DNA of 64,000 bases. Origin: Siphonodentalium dalli (taxonomy: Eukaryota > Mollusca > Scaphopoda > Gadilida > Siphonodentaliidae). Below are positions 1-11,139 of this stretch, one piece after another. Within the stretch, counting starts at the first letter, position 1; each line of letters begins with the position of its first letter. The translations under genes and the position numbers were made by a program. The DNA lies in the NCBI GenBank assembly GCA_032622095.1, contig CP136062.1:6946001-7010000 (forward strand), read 5' to 3'. The notes under the pieces were generated by a model. The model saw nothing but the letters and a program-made list of their open reading frames with translations. It had not been told where the DNA came from and did no database searches.

Positions 1-840
1 CTTACACTGTGTCATTAGATTTCACATGGGCATCACTGAGTAAATGTTAGCAGTAAATTAATATAACTTTTCTTTGTTATCATTATGGAATCGTATTAAT
101 CTATCCCCGAATCACATAATACCAGGCCAAATATATTGACATGATGGCATGAATATAAACCGCACGGAACTGCACTGATCCGGATCAGCCCAGACCGGCC
201 GCATTGTGTTTAGGCGGGATTTTAGAGACCAGAACAGTGCGAGATTTCACGAAAAGCATTACACGCACTGTTTGGGGCCGCGGCCAGGCATAAGTGTGGC
301 GCTTTTAACCCCTAACTTCCAGAATTTCAACACGGTATCTCCATTGACATTACTTGCAGACTGGACCCCCATGTCGCCATCGTACCGCTAAGAACTCCAC
401 ATATATATGTAGCGGAACTACCAGTATTAGTTGGGATCCGACAGATGAAGCCACCGCATGGTTGTGAAATGGTGCATTTAATTATTTCAACCTGGAAGTA
501 AATTGTTGATCTATCAATAGGTAACAATATGCAATTACGACCACACACATGCGATATGAATAATATGACAATACGTAAACGTAATAAAGCTCACTTAGAG
601 TAAATGAACATGGCAGTTTGCGATCCAAAGTACACTAAAAATAATACTCGCTTTTTAATATTCCCGCGGTATCAAAACATGTCGACGAAATTGCTTTGAC
701 ATCGATACAGAAAATAATGACATTTCTTTCAGGGTTCAAAAAGAACTGTACAAGAGGTGTACTTTTGTGAGACACTTTTCTCATAACATCTACACTATGT
801 ATCTAACAATATCTACGGGTTAGTAACCATGAACATCTGG
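1..840. other. Unassigned non-coding sequence
   Basis: I see no repeat family, RNA gene or convincing exon here. Short ORFs on both strands (for example 206-391 plus and 327-548 minus) overlap each other, lack recognisable domains and look like chance frames. The stretch ends at an AT microsatellite. Confidence 0.5.
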
Positions 841-844
841 CCTG

Positions 845-881
<37 letters not shown>
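845..881. repeat. (AT)n microsatellite
   Basis: An uninterrupted TA dinucleotide run of nearly 40 bases, bordered by ordinary sequence. It is likely to vary in length between individuals. Confidence 0.95.
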
Positions 882-885
<4 letters not shown>

Positions 886-1657
886 CACAGAACTGCACGC
901 GTGTGATACTGTTGTTACAGTTACTGTTGTAAGGAAATCCGACGACTGCAATGAGTAAGGACAGCAGGATCAGTCATATACCATAATTATGTGTTATGTC
1001 GCAATCATATGGACACAATTGAGATGGATCCAATATCGCATGCTTGGGATGGATGGAATAAATAAACAACTAAACTGTTTTCAGAATGTTACCCTATGCA
1101 ATCGCTTGTCCAACATATTCTAACTGATCCACCCTCCCCATCGTTGTCTCTTCAACCTTCAACCCTCTAAAATGGGTGTTGCCTAACACTGTTTCTGCAA
1201 TGAAAACGCAAAATTTCAAGTTCATGACTCATAGACTTAACAGCAAAACGTGGAAATATTAAGCATTATATTGCAATTTTCACGCAATAGCCATATATGT
1301 TTAAATTAAAAAAGACTCCAAACACCATCGGTACCAAACTTCATGGGAGTCAAGTCATATCGAACACATTGCGCCCAATTACTGGTTCTGTCATGACTTT
1401 AAGATTCTAATTTTTTACTTGATCAATACGTTCCTACATCAATCATTTTTGAACATCAATACATGACTTTCAGTTTATATTCTAGAATAAGTTGATCAAT
1501 GTCGCATTATCAGTATATTTGATTTATCACGTTATCGGAAATGAATCAGCACATATCCATAAATATTACAATGAATACTTCAGAAGGATTATTCGCTTAC
1601 CAACGTATGGCGTTCGGGTATATAACTAGTAGCGGTATATTGTTTTAATTAATTAAC
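882..1657. other. Unassigned AT-rich sequence
   Basis: No ORF of note and no repeat shared with the rest of the window was found. It lies immediately upstream of the gypsy fragment and could include decayed sequence from that element, but nothing recognisable remains. Confidence 0.4.
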
Positions 1658-1918
1658 ATGGCTCTCCACGATCTACCGTTTGTAGAAGTATTTGACAATT
1701 TTTTCATTTGTCAGAATCCTGACCATCAATTACATATACAACAATTAGCAAAGCTTTTTGATAGACTCCGGGAATATGGTTTAATAGTTAAACTATCAAA
1801 ATCAAAATTTTAATAACCTCAAGTTAATTTTTTAAGCCATGTCATTTCCGATAAAGGAACTGCCCATGACCCAGAACAAATTTAAATTATCAAATCCTTT
1901 CCCCCACCCAAACATGGT
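1658..1918 (+). pseudogene. Ty3/gypsy reverse transcriptase fragment (decayed)
   Basis: Reading from the ATG at 1658 in one frame gives a peptide typical of the second half of a Ty3/gypsy reverse transcriptase. It has the phrase VFDNFFICQNPDHQLHIQQL after the catalytic box, then LFDRLREYGLIVKLSKSKF, then QVNFLSHVISDKGTAHDPEQ and a PPPK stretch that normally precedes the RNase H linker. Three in-frame TAA codons interrupt it (two adjacent near 1811-1816, one near 1884). The catalytic YxDD region, integrase, gag and LTRs are not visible. The domain order is known for the family. The assignment to gypsy rather than BEL/Pao is inferred from the GHVIS-like and DPEKI-like phrases. It is a dead relic of about 260 bp and similarity fades after about 1918. 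Confidence 0.85.
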
Positions 1919-2320
1919 CCACGAATGAACCATGTTTTTAAGTAAAATGGAACTTTCTTTGGTATCAAATGTGTTTATTGTTTTGATATATGTTAAGTGT
2001 GTCACAATGAGGTGTTTTAGACAAGGTTACTCAAGATGTCTTGCAATATGGCGACCAAATTTGTTAAAAAGTTTATCACATATATTCCGAACATTATTCT
2101 CTGAAGTTCCGAAAATGTAATAAATATGGTGCATGACAAGTTCATTTTAAGGGTTTCAGTATGGATTTTGCCGAAAACTTCTTTTTTGGATTATTTTCAT
2201 ATTTGTGAACGGAAATGGGCAGAACGTTGAAACGGAACTGAGAGGGGTTATATTACGTGGCTACTCTGGACCATTAGCATCAACATTGATCAACCTAATA
2301 CAGTTTGTATGTCAGTTTAC
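1919..2320. other. Unassigned sequence downstream of gypsy relic
   Basis: Contains a 62-codon plus-strand ORF (1932-2120) with no recognisable domain. It could be decayed downstream pol sequence of the gypsy relic, but I cannot show this. Confidence 0.3.
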
Positions 2321-2324
2321 TGTA

Positions 2325-2880
2325 TGGTCACAGGTGAGGTGAAATATTGTATTCATGAATGATGTGAGTAGTTATACAGTGTGAATATATGGTCATGGAT
2401 GGAGTAGCCATTGTAATAGATGTATAGGTGTATAATGAGTAATTGTATGGTCATGTGTGAGGCGAACATGTATACAGGGAGTGGATGTCTGGTCATTTAA
2501 GTGGGGTATGGGTATAACGATAGTAGCTACATTGTCGATCTGATGTGTTGTATGTGTGTATATGGAGTGACTGTTTGGTCATGGGTGGTATGTACTCGCA
2601 TGTGTTGGGTGTATGGTATTGATGGGTGTATGCATACACAGGGAATGGTTGTATGGTTATGGACAATGTATATATGTGTACATGCAATGACTGTACAGTC
2701 ATTGTTGTACTGTATATGCATACCTGGAGTACAGTTTGGTAGTCACTGGCGGGCTTGTGTATATAGAGAGTGACCTCATATACATGGGTGAGCTGTATAT
2801 GTGTAATTGTTGTGGCTGTATTGTCATTGGTGTGTACAGGTATACAGTGCATAGCTCATTACTCATGGATGGGGTATACA
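2325..2880. repeat. Degenerate minisatellite, ~42-bp period
   Basis: The core 'ggtcatgg...gtgtata' recurs at about 2490, 2532, 2575, 2614, 2658, 2697, 2738, 2780, 2822 and 2864, a period close to 42 bp. Earlier, more spaced copies lie at 2332, 2389 and 2447. Monomers are strongly diverged. The overlapping ORFs on both strands (up to 119 codons) come from the repeat: 42 is divisible by three, so open frames persist. I do not consider them genes. Confidence 0.8.
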
Positions 2881-2900
2881 TATATATATGTATACCCTAT

Positions 2901-2934
<34 letters not shown>
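2875..2934. repeat. AT/GTAT microsatellite
   Basis: Two TA-rich runs separated by 'gtataccctatcc', continuing directly from the 42-bp minisatellite. Confidence 0.9.
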
Positions 2935-2936
<2 letters not shown>

Positions 2937-2976
2937 TCAACATACCGTCGATGCGGGCAGTTTTGTCATGCTGAAA

Positions 2977-3102
2977 GCAACGTTGTGGGCAGCTCGTCGA
3001 ATTATGGGCAGTTTGGAAACTGCCCGTAATTCGAATTGTTCCAAATGCTTTCCTGAGTACTGGTTGATGTTCTCAACCAAATATCTCAACTGCCCACAAC
3101 GC
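2977..3102. repeat. Nested inverted repeat (fold-back)
   Basis: An inner hairpin has 18-base arms at 2997-3014 and 3017-3034 with a two-base loop and one mismatch. An outer pair (gcaacgttgtgggcag near 2977 and ctgcccacaacgc near 3090) encloses it. A small hairpin, tggttga...tcaacca, lies between. The word GGGCAG/CTGCCC is present in each arm. It is probably the remnant of a small fold-back element. Confidence 0.75.
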
Positions 3103-3109
3103 AATATTT

Positions 3110-6100
3110 ATATATGCACTAAGTTAGAGTTACCCACCCCTTGGCCATAAAAGTCAATTGTAACTTTTCATACGCACTAATTAAAATAGCTCGGTTGTAA
3201 TTAATAGGTTTCTACTCAGCGTGATCGCTAATTACTTTCCGCCTTTGAAGTAGGATATTATCTGATCATCCCTGGTGTGCTTCCCGTATTCCTGGCTGAG
3301 AACAAACATTTATATGTATAACCCGTTCTCTGTGTATCTGAGTGCGTGTGTGTGTCAGTGTATAACTCGGTCACGCGTTTGGTGCATGTATAACTGTTCA
3401 ACTATGAGACCAATGTAGCCCAAATTTGGAACACGGCCTACGTTGTGTCGTAAAACATGACTCACAAAATTTCACGCCGATAAGTTAAAGAAAACCTGAG
3501 ATCGGACATGGTCGCCAAACGCCGTAGTTGCCCTCGAGTAGACACTATATATTGCATGTTTTTCTCTGAATTTTGGGCAATAAACACCGAACTAATTAAA
3601 TTCCATAAGTGTAAGCGACGCGAAGCTAAATCGCTCACAAAATTCACTTAAATTTCGAGTTGGGATCTTCGCCGACAGCGAAGTGCATTATTAAGAACAG
3701 ATAATAACTAAGAAATCTAGTCCCCGTGTTATTGTTTCGAATTTATAATATTCCCTGTCAAAACTTATACTTCTAGGTATTGTACTGGTGGATGATAATC
3801 TCTACGGCCGTTAGCTAGATTAGAGATTCATGGCATGATCTAATTTCCAACGGCATGCATGTGTATGGGATATATAGTCTCATACCCTGCATTAAAAAAC
3901 AATATGTCTCTAAAAAGGTATACAAATATTGATTAATTTGTCTTGGGTCGATTCAGTATCGAGAACTGTTTTATGCAAGAAAATTGTTTATATGTATCGT
4001 GGTACATTTATGATAACAACAACATACATGAAACAGCCGTCATTTCATATAGCATATAACCCCCCCCCCCCCATTTTCGAAAATGGGCACAGTGTCGGTG
4101 CTTTGGACCTCATAACCACATTAGGTGAGACAAACAAACCCATATCGTCACGCCCCCTGTAGTTATACATATAGCTCACATTAGCAAGCCGACCAAACCT
4201 TCATGCCATTTATATGACGTATAGTCACCATGTCATACAAACAAAGAATAACACACAGATCCGCATTAAAATGTTCGCACTTAATATATTGGTGTGAGTT
4301 CACTTCCGGTCAATTCTATTTTAGTGCACTGGGATAAAAACATTGTGGAGAAACATTCGTTTAATGACATTTTAATGTAAATTAATCGAGCAATTGTCGG
4401 TTATCAGGTACAATCATATAGCTTATAACCCATATATATTGATGGGCATAATCAAAAGCTTGATCCCATGCGCGATTGTCCATACTGATCGATTTCCATT
4501 CGTAATCGTATTCTAGTATTGACGGATGAGTTTGTTTGTAATCATGGCCGCCCCGCCCCCATGGCATGTGTATCGGCTATCGCAAAATAATGTTAGGATA
4601 TTATGGTCTCCCATACTAAGAAAAATAGTTCCTAAGATTGTAAACAATGCAAATGGAGGACATTTTGCCATTATTCAGAATGACAGTACTATTTTCACAG
4701 GCAGGGTATTTGGGAAAGTTCTTGTTTTTCCTCCAAATGATGTCTCCTTGTCTCTAGCCAGATTCTTATAGGACCATTTTGACTGTTCAGTTTGTGCAAA
4801 AAGTTAACCATTGGAACTGGAGAAACGCCGTTTGGGGACATGATTTTTTGTCACTCTACCGCGAGTAAATTCTAACAGCTAAAATTTCTCTACTAATGAC
4901 AAGATCTTTGTTTATTATTGATTATTATGTGTGAAAAATATGAAGTTTATCCATTCTATGGCCGGTGAGTAATTATTGATCATCTGGAGGTAGGGTGCAA
5001 TCCGCGGTGGCCATCTTGACCAAACTTTGCCATCCCCTTAAGCCTACAGGCTATTCCATTGATGTTTACCCAGCTAGATTGACACCAGTTGATCACAAAA
5101 GTGCAAGAAAAATCAAAGGTCATGTGTTTACTTTTTTTAATAAATCCACACTGAATTGTGTTGAAATTGTACGACAGGGCTATCCCACAGCATAATTTTG
5201 ACTGGAAAAAGCAAGAACTACAGCAGCTAGATAAATCAATTTCTCAACCACAAAAAAAATCCATTCCCCCATTAATTCACCAATTTAAATTATTCAGATA
5301 TGATGTATAAATCAAATAAACACAATGTCATCCTTTAATATAGTCCACCTTTAATAACAAGGCCAAAACAAAATGAATGCGTGTTTCCCGTAACCCGACC
5401 CAAGTTCATTTTATTTGTTTTAAATAAATAAAAAATCTATAAACCGACCGACCACACTGATATTAACCAAACTATTTACGCGTGGTTCAATTTTATCTGA
5501 TTCACCTCGCGAGATAAATGATATCTTTGATATATTTATATATTTTTCGCAAAGCCACATCGTCACTCTTCAAACAGTTCTAGTCAAATTACGACCGGAC
5601 TCAATACCAGAAGAGAACAGGTTATCGTTCCTCTTCGCTGACCGGAAGCACGTGTTTGTGTTGATATGGAGTACCGGTATTGTTGAGTATATTTGAGCAA
5701 AAAAGCTGTAGCCGGCTATGACTTTTATGGCTATGGTTTTAAGACATGCGCAGTAGGAAGCTACAGCGGCCAGGGACATGAATGGCGACTATCACTAAAG
5801 TAAACATTGTACCCCAACTCTGATAGGAGAATTTCTTATCGTGGATATACTTTGTTTAAAACTGCTCCCTGGGGACACATACATGTACATTGTAATTGTC
5901 ATTCCAATTTTGTTGGCATCAAAGGAGATATTTTATATCTATGATATATTTCCTGTTTGGTGGACTTATTATCGTAAAAATATATATAATTATATCTTGT
6001 TTGCATATATCGGTTTTATCACCAATTTGTTGGTTGATCGGGTAATTGTAAGGTGTTTGATCGTGATTAGGCGTGGCCCACACGAGACCATAACAAAATA

Positions 6101-6289
6101 AAATGAAAAAATAAAATAATATGAAAAGCCTACCGCCCGCCCCTATTTTTTTGGGGCATGTTATTGGAAACACACATTCATTTTGTGTTGGCCTAACATT
6201 TCATATGTATTAGGTGAAGGTCATGCTTCAGTTATCTTCACCTTTATCATTCCCGGTGTACTCGCTCCCCGACGTCAAGTTTCGCGTTG
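3110..6289. other. Unassigned sequence, 3.2 kb
   Basis: No gene recognised. There is a poly-C run at about 4061-4074, followed by 'attttcgaaaatggg', the same motif as the end of the GGAC-rich repeat near 11.07 kb. ORFs such as 3929-4162, 4526-4771, 5841-6101 and 5919-6173 have no domains and no splice context that I trust. Confidence 0.4.
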
Positions 6290-6291
6290 TA

Positions 6292-6698
6292 CTGCTGGAA
6301 AAACAAGTGTCCATTGGCACCGCAGTGTATTTGCCGTTTGGCTGCGATGTCAGAGTTTGTAAATTCTGCAGTTGAGTACCGCGGCCGATCGGCAAGTACA
6401 CCGCGGCCGATCGACAAGTACACATGTACACCGTGGCCGAAAAGCAACTACACGTACAACAGGGCCGGATGGCATGTACACCATGGTTAGATTTCTGGGT
6501 TGTATTGTCTTTTTTCAGTTTAATGAATGTACATGTACCCCGCGGCAATTACATTTACACCACGGCCGAATGGCAAATACACCGCGGCCCAACTGTAGTT
6601 AGCCGGTGGAGCCGCGGTGTACATGTAGTTGCATTTCGACTGCGGTGGCAATTCTAACCACAACGTGGTTGAGTGGACACTTGTTTTGCCTAGCAGGG
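6292..6698. mobile_element. TA-flanked GC-rich MITE, copy A
   Basis: A 407-bp element with terminal inverted repeats built on 'ctgctggacaaaacaagtgtcca', flanked by TA on both sides (6290-6291 and 6699-6700). The interior is a degenerate ~22-bp tandem repeat around 'caccgcggccgatcggcaagta', unusually GC-rich for this window. The left terminus has lost the usual CCC. Related copies lie at 19946-20320, 24353-28011 (interrupted) and a right end at about 20788-20886. TA duplication plus short inverted repeats fits Tc1/mariner-type mobilisation (inference). It has no coding capacity; the ORFs inside it are by-products of the repeat. Confidence 0.85.
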
Positions 6699-6787
6699 TA
6701 CATGTACATGTATGTACCAACCTTGCCAGGTTTATTAAAAAAACTCAAAATAGTGTGCGACGACAAGGAAGTTTCAATTGTATTTAA

Positions 6788-7251
6788 AGGTACTCAATCT
6801 GATTCGATAGTCCCCATATCATTAGATTCGAACAACATTTTTTTTAAATATGCTTCAGTCAGAATCTATTAAGGGGAAGGTCAAGTGAACAATTTTGAAA
6901 GGGGATTTCCATGCAAATCTCTTTAACAGAAGTTACGTAGTTGCATACATGAATAATTCTGAGTGATTTGGTGTGGTAATTAAAAGAACGGATTGTCAAA
7001 TATCAGACACACAAAAACCACTTGACTTTAGAGTTATCCATCTTCATACGCAATTTTATCCGAGAACTTCTTCTCGTTTACTTTTTGTCAGGCCACTAAA
7101 AAGTACCAGTGGTGAAAAATAATGGATTGCAAAATTGTATATATGATCACTCTGAGCTTTGATGGGTGGGTTCCTCGACTCAAATCAAATATTTGTTTCC
7201 CCAAAGCCAAATAAATAGTAATTTGCGAGCGTTAATTCGGATTATGCATCT
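6788..7251 (-). mobile_element. TTAA-flanked MITE (AGGTACTCAATC family), copy 1
   Basis: A 464-bp element starting 'aggtactcaatctgattcg' and ending '...cggattatgcatct', flanked by TTAA at 6784-6787 and 7252-7255. It matches the copy at 35843-36283 in reverse orientation along most of its length, including the 'agagttatccatctt' and 'gggttcctcgactcaaat' segments. The TTAA target duplication is typical of piggyBac-type elements (established knowledge); the superfamily assignment here is inference. No transposase. Confidence 0.85.
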
Positions 7252-7255
7252 TTAA

Positions 7256-8985
7256 ATAGGATAATCGCATTAGAGCTGAAATGAGGGAATGAATAAATAA
7301 ATGAATGTAATCAATGTATACAAAGTGAAATAAAACATTGCTTTTTGTTTGAGAATATTGCCATTTGATTGAAAGAATTATAGATTTCTGAAAAATGGAT
7401 GAATATATACCGGTATCAGTAATTATATTTTGTGTATTAGTCTCAGTGTTTCTTAAATCAGCGTCTTCATCACATGTACTGTCATTTCATGTTCATGTAC
7501 AGAGAAAATTACTGTTCAAACTTACGAAAGTTGTAGGTGATTTCATTTATCAGGTCTTTACTGTGTGTTACAGTAAAAAGGGGGTGGGTACCCCGCATAA
7601 AATTGGACAAAATATGTTGTTCTTCAAATACGGGGGTGGTGGGTACACAAGAGCCGGAAAAACGTTTTTTCAGCCTACTGTCATGTCACTTTTTTACGAC
7701 CTCCCTGATAATATGAGTATATGGTCATATATTGAACGAACTACACATTTGATACTACCAATACATTTTCTTACATATAAACGTTTGGCAACATTGGTCT
7801 AAATTGGTATAAATAGTATTCCGGATGCCAACCTCTGATATGGAGTACTCCAGATGCCACCCCCCTTTTGGGCCGGATGCCAGATGCCAGGAGCTCTCCG
7901 CTTCAGATACTCAAGATGTTCATTTCAGTCATAAAATGTCGACATGTTGATTTCAACGATAGTCGACAAACAACGTCATCGTGCAAACTTTCACTATTGA
8001 CCGAATTCGCGTGGAACTGAATGTATCTTCTGCTTTGTTCGTAAGTATATGTTTTCATTCTATTAAGAACATAGGATATATATGGATTATCAGATGCATG
8101 TAAGTATGCAGACTTATGATAACAATCAAATCCATATTAAATATTATCTTATTTCCATTCGCACGGTACAGTCTCTACAGATCCATGCAGTATTGACCAA
8201 CTGCTGTGCATCAGTTGGAAAATAAAGCTTTGAGATACAGGTAGATCGTGTTGAGTTGTGGTGCTTTTAGTTTATTTGAAACAAATATTAAATCTTCCTA
8301 GGGTCCGTTGATCCAGTAGAGTGTCTGAATGGACCCGTAATAAATCCATTGTGGACCTACTTTCCCTTATAAATAAAAACAATTAAATGATTGTATGACG
8401 TTTATATAAATAGGAGAATATTGCACGTCGACTGATTTGGGTTGGCCTCTTGACAGTCGATTACAACATTAATGCTTTATGCCCACCGATCTACTGTGCG
8501 ACATTTGTGCTCCCCGAAATTCAAAACAACAGCGTCGTATTATAATATGATCGCACGTGACACGTAATGGAGCAACCACAAATGTTATCATCAACTTCAA
8601 TATTGCAATAATTATAGGATGTTGCGTACTACATGTACATGTACATGTGCTATACCACTCGGTGAGATGTCCGTATCATCATATTAAAATACCAGGTTAG
8701 AACGTGGGTTGATAATTTGAGATATTACATGTATAATCACCAATAGCCACGTGAACTATTCAAACCCAGCATTAAATCGCGGAATACTTCTGTCCCCCCA
8801 CCTACACGTAACTACCAACCCTGAGTTACAAGTTATTTATAAATTTCAGACAAAAAATATGATAAGGACCGGTTGATCTTGGCGTAGTCTGCTATATAAT
8901 TATATATGCATGGGGCTTTGATGTACACATATATACCGGTAACAACATTATCCCGATTATGTTCAGTCCAAACATATTTTACTAA
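7256..8985. other. Unassigned sequence
   Basis: A 135-codon plus-strand ORF (7395-7802) starts with a hydrophobic segment but shows no domain, and its second half has the composition of simple G-rich sequence. I do not call it a gene. A short tandem 'acatgtacatgtacatg' lies near 8632-8650. Confidence 0.4.
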
Positions 8986-8989
8986 AGTT

Positions 8990-9740
8990 CAAACATCCGA
9001 AAATAACAGCTGAGAACCTGGTGTGAATTGAACTGTGGTGGGGTCTCAAGCTCATCTACCCCTGCACGTCAGATCAAAATGCCATATATAGCATATGAAG
9101 CTTGAGGATGGATGTGATCCATCAAACCGCAGTGAATTCAACCAGGCCCACAGGTCCTAGATGTCTGCAATCACGCTACCACAGTACAGGTTAAAATGTT
9201 TAACGAATTATTTTTTCATGAATGCAGAAATTTTCTCTTGAATAAAGTGGTAGGTACATGTACATGTAAATTATGTACATGTATATATATATATCGGCTA
9301 AAGTTGAATTAGAATTTCCAATGGATGGAAATGGAATGTCACTTTAATATTTGAGTTGGAAGTGTTCTGAACGTGAAGTGTCAATTTCATGAAATATGGA
9401 TTGGTTCGTCTGAATGAATCGATATATGTGAACATACCACACATAAAGTGTCCCTTTAATGAAATGTTGAAATGATGGAATAAACAACGAATTTGCAATT
9501 TCCTTTACTGAAGAAAACAATGATGAAATTGGTTTACATGTATGTCTACGGTAAGCTGGTGAAAATGTGAATTAACTGAATTAAATGAAATGCTGAAAGT
9601 GTCAATGACACTACCGGTATATACAATTTTGAAATTGAAAAGGGAATAATATCATATGTTACATTCAACAGAGTGATTAGGAATGCGGAAAGTTGAAATG
9701 TCTGAGTTATTCTAGATTTATATCAACATGGAGATATACC
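8990..9740 (-). repeat. Composite element, tail segment (inverted copy)
   Basis: On the minus strand this matches the 63.47-64.0 kb region (phrases around 'cattcatgaaacaataaa', 'attgcagacat') and, at 9000-9155, the 61.93-62.35 kb region ('gatggatcacatccatcctcaagc', 'cttgagacccc...cacagtt'). It forms one unit with the tandem monomers at 9.75-10.5 kb, in reverse orientation to the copies in the last 15 kb of the window. No ORF of interest. Confidence 0.8.
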
Positions 9741-9744
9741 GGAA

Positions 9745-10520
9745 TATAAAGTAAAATCCAAGATGGTTGCTGGCGTCTATGTTTGCAAATGAAATTCAAA
9801 AACATTTTATTGCTTCCATCTACATGTACTGTTAGTAGATCAATATCAAGATTAATATGAAGTTTGGAAATGATCGGCTGAGGAAAGTTGACTGTAGGGT
9901 GTGCCAAAGAATTTCCTCTTGCAAAGAGTGAAATCCAAGATGAGTCAGATGACTGCATGCGGACATGTTTTATACCCCAAAATGACTCATTCAGATTTAC
10001 ATGCCAATGCTAAGTCATGATAAATTTCATAATGATCAGACCAAAGCTATCACTTGTAGCCCATGCCAAAGGATTTAGTCATGCAATGAGTAAAGTAATG
10101 AGTAAAATCCAAGATGGCTGCCAATGGCCAACTTTTATGGCCGAATTACCCCAAAATGACTCGTCCCCATCTACATGCCAATATTAACATTCATACAAAT
10201 TTCATGATGATCAGGCGAAGAGTTCGGCATGTAGCCCGTGCTAATGGATTGAATTTTGAAATCCAAGATGGCCACTGGCGGATTAGTTTTATTTTATTTT
10301 TGCAGAATGATCCCAAAATGACTCATTTCCCATCTACATGTCATCTAAATTTAGTAGCAAAGAAATTAGTCATACAAAGAGTAAAGTCCAAGATGTCTTC
10401 TGGCGGCCATGTTTTATGGCCGAATGACCCCAACATGACTCGTTCCCATCTACATGTCAATATTAACAATCACGACAAAATTCATGATGATCAGACGAAA
10501 ACTCCGGCCAGTAGCCATGT
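9745..10520 (-). repeat. ~160-bp tandem monomers of composite element, array 1
   Basis: Four to five diverged monomers, each with the block 'aaatccaagatggc...ccaaaatgactc(g/a)t...catctacatg', followed by 'catgatgatcag' and 'gtagcccatgc'. They are reverse complements of the monomers at 58-59.6 kb. The 158-codon ORF at 10114-10590 runs through the monomers and is a repeat artefact. Confidence 0.85.
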
Positions 10521-10524
10521 TCAA

Positions 10525-11093
10525 CAAGAGGTGTGCACTCGAGTGCTAGCATACCCCCACTGTGGCAAATTCAACCCGCATTATCCGTAAACTCAACCAA
10601 AAAGATTTTTAACTTTAAAGAAAAATTCGGACTAATAATATCGATACCGGTATGGTGTCACAAGAAGCTTGTACAGAAAAAATTATTCAAATCGGTTCAT
10701 ATTTGTTAAAGTTATTAAGTCAGACAGAATAAGTCAAAATAAGTCGAAAATGAGGTGTAATATTACGAAAAACAGTCTGAGCCAATCCCTAGCCGCATCA
10801 TGTAGAGAGGGTATTGTGAGAAGCATGTATACCAAAAATTATTGAAATCGGTTCATATTTGTTAAAGTTATTAAGTCGGACCGAACCGCAATTAGCATCA
10901 CGCGGAGAGACCGTCCTAAGGAGATTGCATACAAAAAATTATTGAAATCGGTTCATAGTTGTTCGAGTTATGAGGTGGGACGGACGGACGGACGGACAAA
11001 CAAAGAAACGGACGGAGAAAGCGGAACGGACGGACGAACGCAGTCAATCCAGTATACCCCCCCCTATTTTCTTCGAAAATGGGGGTATAATAA
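10525..11093 (+). repeat. Dispersed repeat with GGAC microsatellite
   Basis: It begins near 'tgcactcgagtgctagcatacccccac' and ends 'tatacccccccctattttcttcgaaaatgggggtataata', so its ends share the word ATACCCCC/GGGGGTAT in inverted orientation. Inside, 'attattgaaatcggttcata(t/g)ttgtt' is repeated three times (near 10680, 10835 and 10940), followed by a (GGAC)n-rich tract at 10977-11038. It has no coding potential and is probably a non-autonomous mobile element. Confidence 0.65.
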
Positions 11094-11139
11094 GTAATTT
11101 ACTTACGACAGTATAGTATCATCAGGGAAGTGGCAACGT

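Noticed and set aside
2493-2852. 119-codon minus-strand ORF rich in His/Thr/Tyr
   Set aside because: Product of the 42-bp minisatellite, whose period is divisible by three.
10114-10590. 158-codon plus-strand ORF
   Set aside because: It runs through the inverted ~160-bp monomers; the same monomers elsewhere are not open in this frame.
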